A stretch of 56,320 nucleotides of DNA from an uncultured Bacilli bacterium (GTDB taxonomy: Bacteria; Bacillota_I; Bacilli_A; RF39; UBA660), in contig CARJCM010000002.1 of NCBI GenBank assembly GCA_948999435.1, positions 1 through 56,320 of the forward strand, in the 5' to 3' direction. Of the stretch, positions 41,474 through 50,859 are shown in pieces. The notes under the pieces were generated by a model, which worked only from the letters and a program-made list of their open reading frames with translations, did not search any database and was not told the origin of the DNA. The translations under genes were made by a program, and so were the position numbers. Every line of letters begins with the position of its first letter. The stretch's first letter is position 1.

Positions 41474-42532
41474 TTAATTAATTTTTAAAATAAAACTATT
41501 ATTTACAATTAATGTACTATATAAAAATAGAACATCTTGGTTATCAAAACTTATATAATTATTAACTAAATTCATATTAATATATCTTAAATCGACTAAA
41601 GTAATTTTTTTATAAAATGGTACTAAAAGTGGTGCAATACTACTTCCAAAAGAATCTCTAAAAATAATTAATTCTTTTTGAGTATCAGCATTATCATTTA
41701 TAATTTCAATTAAACTACTAGGACCACTTAAAAAAACATTATAAGCATCGCTTGATTTAAAAGCATCTTCCTTATAAACATAATTATCTTTATATTCTAA
41801 GTGTTTAACTCTTACATTTTCTAATATATCATTAGTTAAATAAATAAGTTCTTCAGGCTTACTAAATGGCACTTTATAGAATGTTGCTCCTTTAAAATCA
41901 GAATATACTTTTTCAGTATAAGAAATATCTTTATTATTAAATTTGAAATAATCACTTAATTTATCAATAACTTTAAAATAAGATTTTTGCTTTAAATGAA
42001 TATCTGTTTTATAGTAGTCTTCTAACTTTAATAGTTCTCTAATATCAATCCCTGAAAAGTTAATATTATCTTTTAAATTTGAATATAAATAATCATAATC
42101 AATAGTTAAATATTTATCACTATCTAAAAAATAACTTTTATCAGGTATAATCATATAATAGCAAGAATTATTTTTTAAATATTTCTCTTTTATATAATTT
42201 ATTTTATTTGTAAAATTATTAACACTTTTATTATCTAAAGGATAAAGACGTTCAAATATATAATCATCTTTAAGATAAACTCCATTATAATCTTTATTAT
42301 TAAGAAAATAGCGATTAAAAGCACTATTTAAAGCTAAAAATTCATCTCTCAAAGGAAATTGATCTGTTAAATATTTATCTAAATTCTCATTAAAATCTTC
42401 TTTTAAAGAACTCACATTAGCAAGTTTTCTTCTTTCAACTAAGGAAATATCTTTATCTTTTAATATTATACTAAAAAAACCAAAAGTAAAAATAATTACG
42501 ACAAAACCAATACTAATAATTTTTTCTTTCAT
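41474..42532 (-). CDS. DHHW-family / AlgX-like protein of an O-acylation system
   Basis: 352 residues. N-terminal membrane segment (about 5-24, ISIGFVVIIFTFGFFSII) then ERRKLANVSSLKEDFNENLD and DQFPLRDEFLALNSAFNRYF, which open DHHW proteins. The name-giving motif is TDIHLK here instead of TDHHW, and the Ser-containing block is RDSFGSS. In homologous systems the protein carries the acyl group to the wall or exopolysaccharide outside. The ATG is 3 nt after the MBOAT stop, so the pair is one operon. Confidence 0.85.
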   Translation of the reverse strand: MKEKIISIGFVVIIFTFGFFSIILKDKDISLVERRKLANVSSLKEDFNENLDKYLTDQFPLRDEFLALNSAFNRYFLNNKDYNGVYLKDDYIFERLYPLDNKSVNNFTNKINYIKEKYLKNNSCYYMIIPDKSYFLDSDKYLTIDYDYLYSNLKDNINFSGIDIRELLKLEDYYKTDIHLKQKSYFKVIDKLSDYFKFNNKDISYTEKVYSDFKGATFYKVPFSKPEELIYLTNDILENVRVKHLEYKDNYVYKEDAFKSSDAYNVFLSGPSSLIEIINDNADTQKELIIFRDSFGSSIAPLLVPFYKKITLVDLRYINMNLVNNYISFDNQDVLFLYSTLIVNNSFILKIN

Positions 42533-42534
42533 AA

Positions 42535-43911
42535 TTAAAACCTAAAATAGATAAAAGGATTAAAAGAGCTTGAAACAATACTTGCTACTACTAATATGAA
42601 TATACCTAGAATAAATATTATTTCTCCTCCCTCAATTACTTTTTCTAATTTACCTTTCTTTAAACTATTAATTTTATTTTTTAAGAATGGACTTATTCCT
42701 AAAAATGCTATAACAAGAATCACTAAATTATTTCTTAATAAATACAAAACTTCCCTATTATATAGAGGAACTCCTATTCCCATCATCCCTTTTAAAAAGC
42801 TAAATAATTCATTTAAATCTGTAATACTAAAAATTACAAAACTAATTACAACAATTATAAAAGTATAAATATATGCAATAAAATTTTTCTTTAAATATTT
42901 CTTCAAAATAAACTTTTCTAAAATTAGGAAAACAAAAAAGTAAATACCCCACATAATAAAGTTCCAACTAGCTCCATGCCAAAAACCAGTTAAAGCCCAA
43001 ACAATAAAGATATTACGAATATTTTTTATCTTAGAGCATTTATTACCACCGAGTGGAATATAGACATAATCTTTAAAAAAGCTAGATAAAGAAATATGCC
43101 ATCTCCTCCAAAAATCAGTTATTGAAGAAGCAATTAAAGGATAATTAAAATTCTCTTTAAAATTGAAACCAAACATTTTACCAAGTCCAATAGCCATATC
43201 ACTATAACCTGAAAAATCATAATAAATTTGTAATGTAAAACAAATAGCCACTAAAATATAAGATATTGCACTCATATTAAATCCCAATATATTAGTATAA
43301 ACATTATATATAGTATCAGCGATTAATACTTTTTTAGCTAAACCAATAACAAATCTTTTAACGCCTATACTAAAAAGTTCAAAACTTTCTTGTCTTGTTT
43401 CTAATTCTAGTGCAACATCTTGATATCTCACAATTGGTCCTGCAACTAACTGCGGAAATAATGTAATATATGTCGCATATCTAAGAAAGCTTTTTTCTGG
43501 TAAAACACTTTTTCTATAAACATCAATTAAATAGCTTATATTTTGAAATGTAAAAAAACTAATCCCTAAAGGTAAAATTATTTTAAGCATTGGCAAATTA
43601 AAATTAAAAATATTATTAAAAGTTTCTAAAAAGAAATTTGTATATTTAAAATAAAATAATAAACCAATATTAAAAACTAAACCAATTATAAGATACAACT
43701 TTTTTCTTTTCTGCTCAATTAATAAACCTATTATATAATTAACTAAGCAAGATAATAAAAGCAAGAATACATACCATTTCTCACCAATATAATAAAATAT
43801 CAAACTAAATATTAATAATACATTATTACGATATTTATTAGGTACTAAAAAATAGCTAAGAAATAACAAAGTTAAAAAAAAGAAAAGAAAACTTATACTA
43901 GAAAATACCAT
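42535..43911 (-). CDS. MBOAT-family O-acyltransferase (AlgI/PatA-like)
   Basis: 458 residues, about eleven membrane helices. Signatures: LPLGISFFTFQNISYLIDVY, YDFSGYSDMAIGLGKMFGF, DFWRRWHISLSSFFKDYVYI, PLGGNK and the catalytic His in WALTGFWHGASWNFIMWG (about 310). It moves acyl groups from inside to an extracellular acceptor, either peptidoglycan, teichoic acid or exopolysaccharide. With the DHHW protein (41474) and DUF4358 lipoprotein (43931) it makes a common three-gene unit of Firmicutes. AAGGAAAG before the ATG. Confidence 0.95.
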   Translation of the reverse strand: MVFSSISFLFFFLTLLFLSYFLVPNKYRNNVLLIFSLIFYYIGEKWYVFLLLLSCLVNYIIGLLIEQKRKKLYLIIGLVFNIGLLFYFKYTNFFLETFNNIFNFNLPMLKIILPLGISFFTFQNISYLIDVYRKSVLPEKSFLRYATYITLFPQLVAGPIVRYQDVALELETRQESFELFSIGVKRFVIGLAKKVLIADTIYNVYTNILGFNMSAISYILVAICFTLQIYYDFSGYSDMAIGLGKMFGFNFKENFNYPLIASSITDFWRRWHISLSSFFKDYVYIPLGGNKCSKIKNIRNIFIVWALTGFWHGASWNFIMWGIYFFVFLILEKFILKKYLKKNFIAYIYTFIIVVISFVIFSITDLNELFSFLKGMMGIGVPLYNREVLYLLRNNLVILVIAFLGISPFLKNKINSLKKGKLEKVIEGGEIIFILGIFILVVASIVSSSFNPFIYFRF

Positions 43912-43930
43912 AAATTCACTTTCCTTCTTA

Positions 43931-44395
43931 CTATTTTAAATTTTCAAAATTTGTTTTAATAGGATCTGCTAGTTCATTAGACATAATAAGAACTACTAAA
44001 TCTCCTTTATTTAAAACATAAAGTTTTTCAGCTTCCACACAAATCCACTTACGTGGGTCAGCCTTTTCTTTAATTTCTTTTACAACAGCCTCAGCTTCAT
44101 TGCTATCTTCAAGTCTTATTAAAACAACAGAATGTGCTGTCGAACCAGTCATTGATTCACTAGCAATCGCTTCTTTATATTTAGCACTCGTAAATGCATA
44201 ATATTGAAAATTCTCTTCAGTTAAAGGTATATTTTCTACCATCATAGGCATCTCTTCTTCTTTTATACCTTCATATAATTTTTCCATTATTTCTTCTAAA
44301 GAACCTTCGATGTTTTTATTTTCAACCTTTTTATCGCATCCAACTACTCCAAATGTTAAAAATAAAACACTAAATAAACATAATAATTTTTTCAT
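43931..44395 (-). CDS. DUF4358-type lipoprotein
   Basis: 154 residues. Lipoprotein signal peptide with lipobox VVGC (Cys about 20). The domain is recognised by LEEIMEKLYEGIKEEEMPMM, ENFQYYAFTSAKYKEAIASE and SVVLIRLEDSNEAEAVVKEI, typical of DUF4358 proteins found beside MBOAT/DHHW genes. Probably helps the acylation system at the outer face; the biochemical role is unknown. First gene of the operon, with GAAGGAG before the ATG; 19 nt separate it from the MBOAT gene. Confidence 0.82.
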   Translation of the reverse strand: MKKLLCLFSVLFLTFGVVGCDKKVENKNIEGSLEEIMEKLYEGIKEEEMPMMVENIPLTEENFQYYAFTSAKYKEAIASESMTGSTAHSVVLIRLEDSNEAEAVVKEIKEKADPRKWICVEAEKLYVLNKGDLVVLIMSNELADPIKTNFENLK

Positions 44396-44490
44396 AATCT
44401 CATCTCCTTCATAATCATAACATAAAATTCAAAATAAATAAATGACTTTTACATTTTATTTTATAGTTCCTTACTTTTAACATAATTCAC

Positions 44491-44519
44491 TTTACTTTTA
44501 TATAAAAATATTATATTAT
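44491..44519 (+). promoter_or_regulatory. Sigma-A promoter of a short plus-strand RNA
   Basis: TTTACT (44491-44496), 17-nt spacer, TATTAT (44514-44519). Confidence 0.5.
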
Positions 44520-44525
44520 TAATTT

Positions 44526-44595
44526 AGCGAGACACTAAATAGTGCTTGCCACAAAATGTTGCTTGCACCACTTTTATGAGTGGTGCTTTTATTTT
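44526..44595 (+). ncRNA. Candidate small RNA, possible antitoxin
   Basis: About 70 nt between the promoter at 44491-44519 and a strong terminator (GCACCAC/GTGGTGC, 44565-44586, then T-rich). No coding frame. It is convergent with the small hydrophobic-peptide gene at 44614-44682 and would overlap the 3' end of its mRNA, as antitoxin RNAs of the TxpA/RatA and BsrG/SR4 type do. Function inferred from layout. Confidence 0.45.
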
Positions 44596-44613
44596 TACCA
44601 AAACCCCCAATAA

Positions 44614-44682
44614 TTACTTACTGATGATTAAAAGTATAATAATCACTAAAAGTATCAAAACTAAAAAGTCCTTTTTACTCAT
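44614..44682 (-). CDS. 22-residue hydrophobic peptide, candidate type I toxin
   Basis: The peptide is a charged start MSKKD, a run of about sixteen Leu/Ile/Val residues long enough to cross the membrane, and the end ISK. GGAG lies 11 nt and GGG 6 nt before the ATG at 44682. A promoter of almost perfect consensus (44741-44769) fires toward it with a leader of about 50 nt. Size and composition fit membrane-damaging toxins of type I systems; it might instead be a small membrane regulator. No named family is recognised. Confidence 0.55.
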   Translation of the reverse strand: MSKKDFLVLILLVIIILLIISK

Positions 44683-44740
44683 AAGTGACCCATCTCCAAG
44701 GAAGTGACAAGTACCATACATAATTGTGCCTCACAAATTA

Positions 44741-44769
44741 AAAATACCATAAAAAAATAGATATGTCAA
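44741..44769 (-). promoter_or_regulatory. Sigma-A promoter of the 22-residue peptide
   Basis: Perfect TTGACA (44764-44769), 17-nt spacer, TATTTT (44741-44746). Confidence 0.75.
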
Positions 44770-44825
44770 AAAAAGTTAGCACTAGACTATTTAGTGTTCT
44801 TTTCATATATATCAATTTCAAAAAT

Positions 44826-45827
44826 TTAATTCATTTTATAAATATTAGTTTTAGGAAAGACTATTTCTACTTCAGTATATTTTTTATATATAGAAGAAAT
44901 ATTAATATCTAAATTTAATCTTTCACATAGCTTTTTAGCTAAATATAAACCTATACCTGTTGAATATTCTTTTTTACGATTAGTCCCTGTAAAGCCTTTA
45001 TCAAATACTCTTTTTAAATCACTTTCTTTTATTCCAGCCCCATTATCTTTAATAATTAAAATTATATTATTTTTATTTTCTAAAGCATCAATTTCAATTA
45101 ATTTTTCTTTTTTATCAAAATACTTCAAAGAATTTTCTATTATTTGTGATATTATAAAAGTAAGCCACTTCTCATCAGTATAAACTTTATAATTTAAAGG
45201 AGCAATTTTTAAAGAGACTTTATTTTTTAAAATATTATTTTTATAATTTAAAAGTATCGGATGCAAAATATCATTTAAGTTTAATTCTTTCACAAAATAA
45301 TCTTTTTCTGTAACTTCACTACGAGCATAATATAGCATCTGTTCTACCTTAGTTTCTATTTTTTTAACTTCTTCTAATAAATTATTATCATTAGAATTTT
45401 GTAAAGATAAAGAAAGAACAGAAATAGGCATTTTTATTTCATGTGCGAAAGCTTCAACATATTCTTCATAATCTTTTTTTTCCAGTTCTAAATTACTAAC
45501 TTTATCGTTCATCGATTTACAAGCACTTTTTAAAGCATAAAAATAAGCTTTATTAATAATATTTCTAGGTTTAGCTAAAACTTCTGAGATTAAATATTTA
45601 TCATCTAAATTATCAACCAAATTTACTATATTATTATATTTTTTCTTTATAATCAAAAAAGATAAAGTTAAATAGAAAATATTATAAAAAACTAAAAATA
45701 GAGAAAGAAAAAGAATAAATACTTTATTCACATTAAGTAAAATTAATAAAAAATCTAAAATAAAAATAAAAGAAGCCTGAAATAAAACAAAACTAATTTT
45801 TTCTTCTAAAAAACTACTAAACCTCAT
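44826..45827 (-). CDS. Bce-type sensor histidine kinase
   Basis: 333 residues. Two membrane helices with a very short outer loop at the N-terminus (LFQASFIFILDFLLILLNVN, VFILFLSLFLVFYNIFYLTL), the intramembrane-sensing design of BceS/VraS-like kinases that have no sensor domain and read the partner transporter. H-box YVEAFAHEIKMPISVLSLSL (His about 128), N-box IIENSLKYF, G-boxes DNGAGIKES and STGIGLYLAKKLCERL. Its ATG overlaps the response regulator stop by four bases. It should report activity of the transporter at 46534-49243. Confidence 0.93.
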   Translation of the reverse strand: MRFSSFLEEKISFVLFQASFIFILDFLLILLNVNKVFILFLSLFLVFYNIFYLTLSFLIIKKKYNNIVNLVDNLDDKYLISEVLAKPRNIINKAYFYALKSACKSMNDKVSNLELEKKDYEEYVEAFAHEIKMPISVLSLSLQNSNDNNLLEEVKKIETKVEQMLYYARSEVTEKDYFVKELNLNDILHPILLNYKNNILKNKVSLKIAPLNYKVYTDEKWLTFIISQIIENSLKYFDKKEKLIEIDALENKNNIILIIKDNGAGIKESDLKRVFDKGFTGTNRKKEYSTGIGLYLAKKLCERLNLDINISSIYKKYTEVEIVFPKTNIYKMN

Positions 45828-46480
45828 AATTTATATCCCTCACCTCTAATTGTAATAAGCAAATTATTAATACCTATTTCACTAGCTTTTTTTCGCAAGC
45901 GATTAATATTTACAAGTAATATATTTTCATCCAAATAATATTTATCATTCCATAAATATTCTAATAATTCTTCTTTTGAAATAACTCTATTTTCTTCTCT
46001 AAAAAAATAATATAAAATCCTAAATTCATTACGTGTTAACTCTATTTCTTTTCCTTGATATTTAAGAAGTGACAAATGTAAATCTAAAATATAATCATTT
46101 TTAACAATTTCTTTAAAAGAGAAAGGGTCAGTATTATTTATTGCTCTTCTAATTTTTTCTAACAAAATACTTTTATTATAAGGTTTAGTAATAAAATCAA
46201 TTCCCCCTACTTTAATACTAAGTAATTCATCTTCATCAGTATTTCTACTCGTTACAAAAATAATTGGAACTTTCATTTTATTTTTAATTTTCTTACATAA
46301 TGTAAAACCATTTTCATAAGGTAAATTTATATCTAATAATACCAAAGAAATACTACTATTAATATAATCTAAAATATTTAAAAACTCATTTACTAAAATA
46401 GTATGATATCCATAACTATTAAGTAATTTAGAAAGTTCTTCTCTAATTTTTTTATCATCTTCAATTATTAAAATATTCAT
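45824..46480 (-). CDS. Bce-type response regulator (OmpR family)
   Basis: 218 residues. Receiver domain: acidic pair in IIEDDKKIREELSKLL, phospho-acceptor Asp in LVLLDINLPYENGF (about 50), Thr/Ser in IIFVTSR and Lys in DFITKPYNK. C-terminal OmpR winged helix: ELTRNEFRILYYFFREENRV, LLVNINRLRKKASEIG, TIRGEGYKL. It would activate the Bce transporter genes upstream. AAGGAGG before the ATG. Confidence 0.94.
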   Translation of the reverse strand: MNILIIEDDKKIREELSKLLNSYGYHTILVNEFLNILDYINSSISLVLLDINLPYENGFTLCKKIKNKMKVPIIFVTSRNTDEDELLSIKVGGIDFITKPYNKSILLEKIRRAINNTDPFSFKEIVKNDYILDLHLSLLKYQGKEIELTRNEFRILYYFFREENRVISKEELLEYLWNDKYYLDENILLVNINRLRKKASEIGINNLLITIRGEGYKL

Positions 46481-46507
46481 ATATGCCTCCTTAGTTATTA
46501 TAACACA

Positions 46508-46535
46508 AAAAGAAATCTTAAATTAAAAGATTTCT
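46508..46535 (-). terminator. Terminator of the Bce transporter genes
   Basis: A perfect 9-bp stem AGAAATCTT / AAGATTTCT then TTTTT on the minus strand; it overlaps the permease stop codon. Confidence 0.85.
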
Positions 46536-48486
46536 ACGATTTAATATTATTTTTAAAACCAAAATAAGTTGCGATAAAATAAATTACAAATGGAATTAAG
46601 AATAAAATCAAATTCATACTAAAATATTTTAAATAAACTGTATTTGTAGAAAGAGCAATTTGAAAAATATTATTCATAGATTTAATTGTACAAATACTTA
46701 CAATTATAGGATAAATAATTGGAAAAACATAAAATATTAATAATTGTTTAAATATGGTTTTATAAAGTTTTTCATCACTAACTCCTAATTTACTTAAAAC
46801 CTGATAACGATATTTATATTTATTAGAATCTGATAATGCTTGAATTGCCAAAATTGTTCCTACAATCGCTGTAAAAATAAAAGCTACATAAAAACATACA
46901 AATGCTGTAATTGTAAGAAATCCTTTATTATTAGCTTCCTCTTCTCCTCTAACAGTTATATTGGCTAAAGAATAACAAGTTTTATATCCATATTCATTTT
47001 CTTGACAAAAATCTGGGTCAGCAAACTCTACTAACTTTTTAGCAAATTCTTCTGTAGTTTTTTCCTTCGTATTAACACTTAAATGTGTACTATTTATATC
47101 AAGATTTTTAACTGCACTATCTGGCACTACCAAAACATAACCATAACCAACACCCCAAGCAAGAGTATAACCCTCATCAGTAATATCTTTTTGTTTTAAG
47201 GTAATACCATTAGACAAAGTTATATCTTTTATATCAGCATTCTTTAATTCATCTATAAATTCTTTTGTAACATTCAAATAGTATTCATCTTCATTTAAAG
47301 TAATAGGTTTATCGCCTTTCATTTCTAAAAGCTTATTAAAATCACTTAAAGTAATAACTCTTTCTTCTTCTCTCCAAGAAAGCTCTAGAAATTTCAAAAT
47401 ACTATTATTATAATTTTTATAATCATTATAAACTACTTTCTCTAAAATAGTATAATTATCCTCAATAAAATTTAAATATTCATCTAAATTTTCATCTACA
47501 CTTATTGAGATATCATAAGGAGCATTATATTCAATTTGATATAAGAACATTCCTTTAAACAAACTAGATATATTAAGAGCTACTAAAGCTAGAGTAATTA
47601 AAAATGATAAAGTACCTATTGTAAAACTCATAGTTTTAATTTTTGAAAATAAATTTCTCATAATAAACAAATTATCATTTTTATATTTTAGTTTTTTATG
47701 TTTTAAAACAAAATTAAGTATGAATTCCAAAAGAGTAATAGATATTCCATAAATGCTTATTAGTAGTAAAAAAATTGAAGCAACAATAAGTTGAAATGAA
47801 GGTTCATGTCCAACTCCAATAAATTGTTTATCAAATAAATATAAAGCAAATACCCCTAATAAAATAGAAACTATAAAAATAAGATTACGCGATAATTTAT
47901 TATGCTTAACTTTTTCATTTTGTTTTTCCAAATGAATCAAATTATTTATTCTCATTTTTTTAAGTCTTCTTCTTAATAAAAATAAGACAACTAAATATAT
48001 AATACCAAAATATAAAAATAGTAAAAGTACTGCTTTTAAGTTAAAACTTATTTTAACAAGTTCAGGTAATTCAAATATATTCATAATAACAAAAGACATA
48101 ATCAAACTAAATAAATAACCAATAGGTATAGATATTAAAAGTGATAAAAAACCTAAAATAATATTTTCTAAAGTAAATATTTTAGATATTTCCCTCTTTT
48201 TAATACCTAGTATCATATAAGTACCAAATTCTCTACTTCTCTTTTCAAACATAAACTTGGTAGTATAATTAATAAGAAAACAAACTGCTACTAAGACAAA
48301 AGCATTAACAAAATACATAGCAAATTCAAAATTGCTCATAACTTCGCTAAGATTTAATACACCTTCTGAAGTTGTAATTAAATTAAAAGCAAACATAAAA
48401 GCAAAAGCTAAAGTTATAGTAATCAAATAAATAGCATAATCTTTAAAACTACGTTTTACATTTCTAATAGCAAGCTTACTTAACAC
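46534..48486 (-). CDS. BceB-type ABC transporter permease (FtsX-like)
   Basis: 650 residues, ten membrane helices with a large outer domain of about 190 residues after helix seven, the hallmark of BceB-type permeases. N-terminus LSKLAIRNVKRSFKDYAIYL is very characteristic, and FtsX-like regions include FEKRSREFGTYMILGIKKRE. It frees lipid-linked cell wall precursors from peptide antibiotics such as bacitracin or lantibiotics. The GTG at 48486 is chosen as start: it gives the conserved N-terminus and lies 11 nt after GGAGG; the ATG nine bases earlier touches that site. It overlaps the ATPase gene by 11 nt. Confidence 0.92.
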   Translation of the reverse strand: MLSKLAIRNVKRSFKDYAIYLITITLAFAFMFAFNLITTSEGVLNLSEVMSNFEFAMYFVNAFVLVAVCFLINYTTKFMFEKRSREFGTYMILGIKKREISKIFTLENIILGFLSLLISIPIGYLFSLIMSFVIMNIFELPELVKISFNLKAVLLLFLYFGIIYLVVLFLLRRRLKKMRINNLIHLEKQNEKVKHNKLSRNLIFIVSILLGVFALYLFDKQFIGVGHEPSFQLIVASIFLLLISIYGISITLLEFILNFVLKHKKLKYKNDNLFIMRNLFSKIKTMSFTIGTLSFLITLALVALNISSLFKGMFLYQIEYNAPYDISISVDENLDEYLNFIEDNYTILEKVVYNDYKNYNNSILKFLELSWREEERVITLSDFNKLLEMKGDKPITLNEDEYYLNVTKEFIDELKNADIKDITLSNGITLKQKDITDEGYTLAWGVGYGYVLVVPDSAVKNLDINSTHLSVNTKEKTTEEFAKKLVEFADPDFCQENEYGYKTCYSLANITVRGEEEANNKGFLTITAFVCFYVAFIFTAIVGTILAIQALSDSNKYKYRYQVLSKLGVSDEKLYKTIFKQLLIFYVFPIIYPIIVSICTIKSMNNIFQIALSTNTVYLKYFSMNLILFLIPFVIYFIATYFGFKNNIKS

Positions 48487-49243
48487 TAGAAACATCTCCT
48501 CCAAGTAAAGTTAAGATATCTAGTATTTCATTAAAAAACTCTTTTCTAGATTTCTCACCCTTTACTATTTCATTAAATATTTTACCATCCTTTAAGAATA
48601 AAACTCTTTTACAAAAACTAGCTGAAAATGAATCATGAGTTACCATTAAAATTGTTGCTTTAAAATCTGTATTCATACTTGCCATTGTTTCTAAAAGCAT
48701 TCTAGAAGATTTAGAATCTAAAGAACCCGTTGGTTCATCAGCTAAAATTAATTTTGGTTTATTAATTAAAGCTCTTGCACAAGCACATCTTTGTTTTTGT
48801 CCTCCTGATACTTCATAAGGAAATTTATTTAAAATATTATCTATTCCAAGACTAGTTGCCATTTTATTTACTCTATCGTCTACACTTTTCCATTCACTTT
48901 CATTTATAATTAAAGATAAAGCTATATTTTCTTCAATAGTTAAAGTATCTAATAAATTAAAATCCTGAAAAATAAAACCTAAATTTTTACGTCTAAAATC
49001 TGCTAAATCATCCTCTTTAATAGTAGTTATATCTTGATTACCTACAAAAATATTACCACTAGTAACATTATCAATAGTTGAAATACAATTTAAAAGTGTT
49101 GATTTACCAGAACCACTAGCTCCCATAATAGCTGCAAATTCTCCTTCATTTAAAGAAAAAGTAATACCATCAACCGCTTTCGTTATATTTGTATTTGCTC
49201 CATAATATTTCTTAACATTATTAATTTTTAAAACTTCATTCAT
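48476..49243 (-). CDS. BceA-type ABC transporter ATP-binding protein
   Basis: 255 residues. Walker A GASGSGKSTLLN (about 41-48), Q-loop FIFQDFNLLDTLT, signature VSGGQKQRCACARAL, Walker B LILADEPTGSLDSKSS, H-loop TILMVTHD. Drives the permease at 46534. AAGGAG precedes the ATG at 49243; a longer frame to 49264 overlaps that site. First gene of the Bce module, ahead of permease, regulator and kinase, all in one direction. Confidence 0.95.
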   Translation of the reverse strand: MNEVLKINNVKKYYGANTNITKAVDGITFSLNEGEFAAIMGASGSGKSTLLNCISTIDNVTSGNIFVGNQDITTIKEDDLADFRRKNLGFIFQDFNLLDTLTIEENIALSLIINESEWKSVDDRVNKMATSLGIDNILNKFPYEVSGGQKQRCACARALINKPKLILADEPTGSLDSKSSRMLLETMASMNTDFKATILMVTHDSFSASFCKRVLFLKDGKIFNEIVKGEKSRKEFFNEILDILTLLGGDVSSVK

Positions 49244-49325
49244 ATTTTTCTCCTTCCAAACCAATCGGTCACTAAAATTATATCAAAATACTATAATAAA
49301 TAATATTACACTTTTGTTATAAAAG

Positions 49326-49352
49326 AAAAAGCAAGAATTTCTTCTTACTTTT
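49326..49352 (-). terminator. Terminator of the ABC-F gene
   Basis: AAGTAAGAA / TTCTTGCTT (one G-U) with loop GAAA, then T-rich on the minus strand. Confidence 0.8.
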
Positions 49353-49359
49353 AATATGG

Positions 49360-50859
49360 TTAATTAACTTCTTTTAAACCATCTTTAGTTAAAATATAAA
49401 CTTTATTAGCTACTTCACTTATATATTTTCGGTCATGAGAAATACTTATAATTGTCCCTTTAAAATCATTTAAAACCTGTCTTATTACAGGATTAGATAA
49501 AGGACTAACATTTCTAGTAGGTTCATCAAGTAATAAAACATCACTTCTATCAAGAACTAACTTAAGCAAAAATAATTTAGCTTTAGCTCCATTACTTAAA
49601 TTTTTTATTTTTCCCGTCATTTCTTCTCTTGTAAACTTCATATTCCCCAAATACATTCGAGCTTTAGTAATATCATCTTTACTACTAAGATTTAAAAAAT
49701 CTATTACATTTTCATAATCATTTAAAATATCATCATAGTTTTGGGGCATGTACCCAAGTTTAATATCTTTTCTAACTTTCAACTCTTCATATATTATTTT
49801 CATTAAAGTTGTCTTCCCAACCCCATTATTACCTACAATACACAAATGCGTATTACCAATTACATCTAATAAAATATTTTTAGCTAAAACTTTATTGGAA
49901 AATTTCAATTCTGAAATATTTAAACTAATAATTTTCTTCGTACTAGGAATAAAAACATCTTCAAAAAAGAAATTAATACTCTCTTCTGTATCAGGTATTT
50001 CAGTAAGCTCCATATTATCAAGCTTTTTTTCTTGAGCCTTTAGGGAATGCATTTTTTTCTTTAAAAGTTTAGCTCCATGAGGGTCACTTCTTGAAATAGT
50101 ATTTTGTTCATAATGAACTTTATTCATTACTTGTTGTAATTTAGCTTCTTTTTTTAGATACTCTCTTTTTTGTGATTTAGCAAGTTGTGTTTCTTTGTCT
50201 AACCATTTTAATCTTTCACTAATATAAGTATCATAATCAGTTTTTACTAAAGTATTTCTAGCTTTAGTCTTATTATTTATTTGTTCTAAATGTAAAATAA
50301 TATTCGCTGTCTTAGAAAGTAATACTTCATCGTGTGAAACATACATAATTGGTTTAGAAGTATTTACCAAAAAGTTTTCTAACCAAGATAAAGTATCCAA
50401 ATCTAAATCATTAGTAGGTTCATCTAAAAATAAGATATCATTTTCCTCTAATAATAATTTTAGAATACCAATTTTTACTTTTTCTCCTCCTGATAAAGTT
50501 TTAATTAATTGTTCTAATATAGTATCTTCTAAATTAATTATTTCCAAATATTTATAAAAAGAATTAACTTTATTATAATAATCATTATCATTTAAAAATA
50601 AATAATCAAATACTCTTTTCTCTAAATCAGCTTCGTTTATATTTTGAGCTAAATACCCTATTTTATTACCAAGAATATTAATAGTACCAGTAATATTTAC
50701 GTAATTAGCTATACCTAAAATAGCTTTTAATAAAGTAGACTTTCCATTTCCCTCTTCACCAATTATAGCTAATTTATCATTTTTATTTAAGACCAACGAT
50801 AAATTTTCTACTAAATATCTATCATTAAGCCTAATACTTAAATTTTTTATTTCTAACAT
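49360..50859 (-). CDS. ABC-F protein, probable ribosome-protection antibiotic resistance type
   Basis: 499 residues with two ATPase domains and no membrane segment. First: GEEGNGKSTLLKAIL, LSGGEKVKIGILKLLL, ILFLDEPTNDLD. Second: GNNGVGKTTLMKIIY, LSNGAKAKLFLLKLVL, LLLDEPTRNVSPLSNP. The linker of about 90 residues (TYISERLKWLDKETQLAKSQ and following basic helices) is long and basic, as in ABC-F factors that reach into the peptidyl transferase centre and displace drugs. The second signature (LSNGAKAK) and the EPTRNVSPLSNP end point to the resistance-type branch. ATG at 50859 behind GGAGG. A leader peptide and alternative hairpins precede it. The drug class cannot be told. Confidence 0.88.
   Translation of the reverse strand: MLEIKNLSIRLNDRYLVENLSLVLNKNDKLAIIGEEGNGKSTLLKAILGIANYVNITGTINILGNKIGYLAQNINEADLEKRVFDYLFLNDNDYYNKVNSFYKYLEIINLEDTILEQLIKTLSGGEKVKIGILKLLLEENDILFLDEPTNDLDLDTLSWLENFLVNTSKPIMYVSHDEVLLSKTANIILHLEQINNKTKARNTLVKTDYDTYISERLKWLDKETQLAKSQKREYLKKEAKLQQVMNKVHYEQNTISRSDPHGAKLLKKKMHSLKAQEKKLDNMELTEIPDTEESINFFFEDVFIPSTKKIISLNISELKFSNKVLAKNILLDVIGNTHLCIVGNNGVGKTTLMKIIYEELKVRKDIKLGYMPQNYDDILNDYENVIDFLNLSSKDDITKARMYLGNMKFTREEMTGKIKNLSNGAKAKLFLLKLVLDRSDVLLLDEPTRNVSPLSNPVIRQVLNDFKGTIISISHDRKYISEVANKVYILTKDGLKEVN

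Larger units (their letters stand above)
44532..44797. repeat. 12-bp inverted repeat bounding the small-peptide locus
   Basis: ACACTAAATAGT at 44532-44543 and its exact reverse complement at 44786-44797. It encloses the small RNA, the peptide gene and its promoter. Confidence 0.7.
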
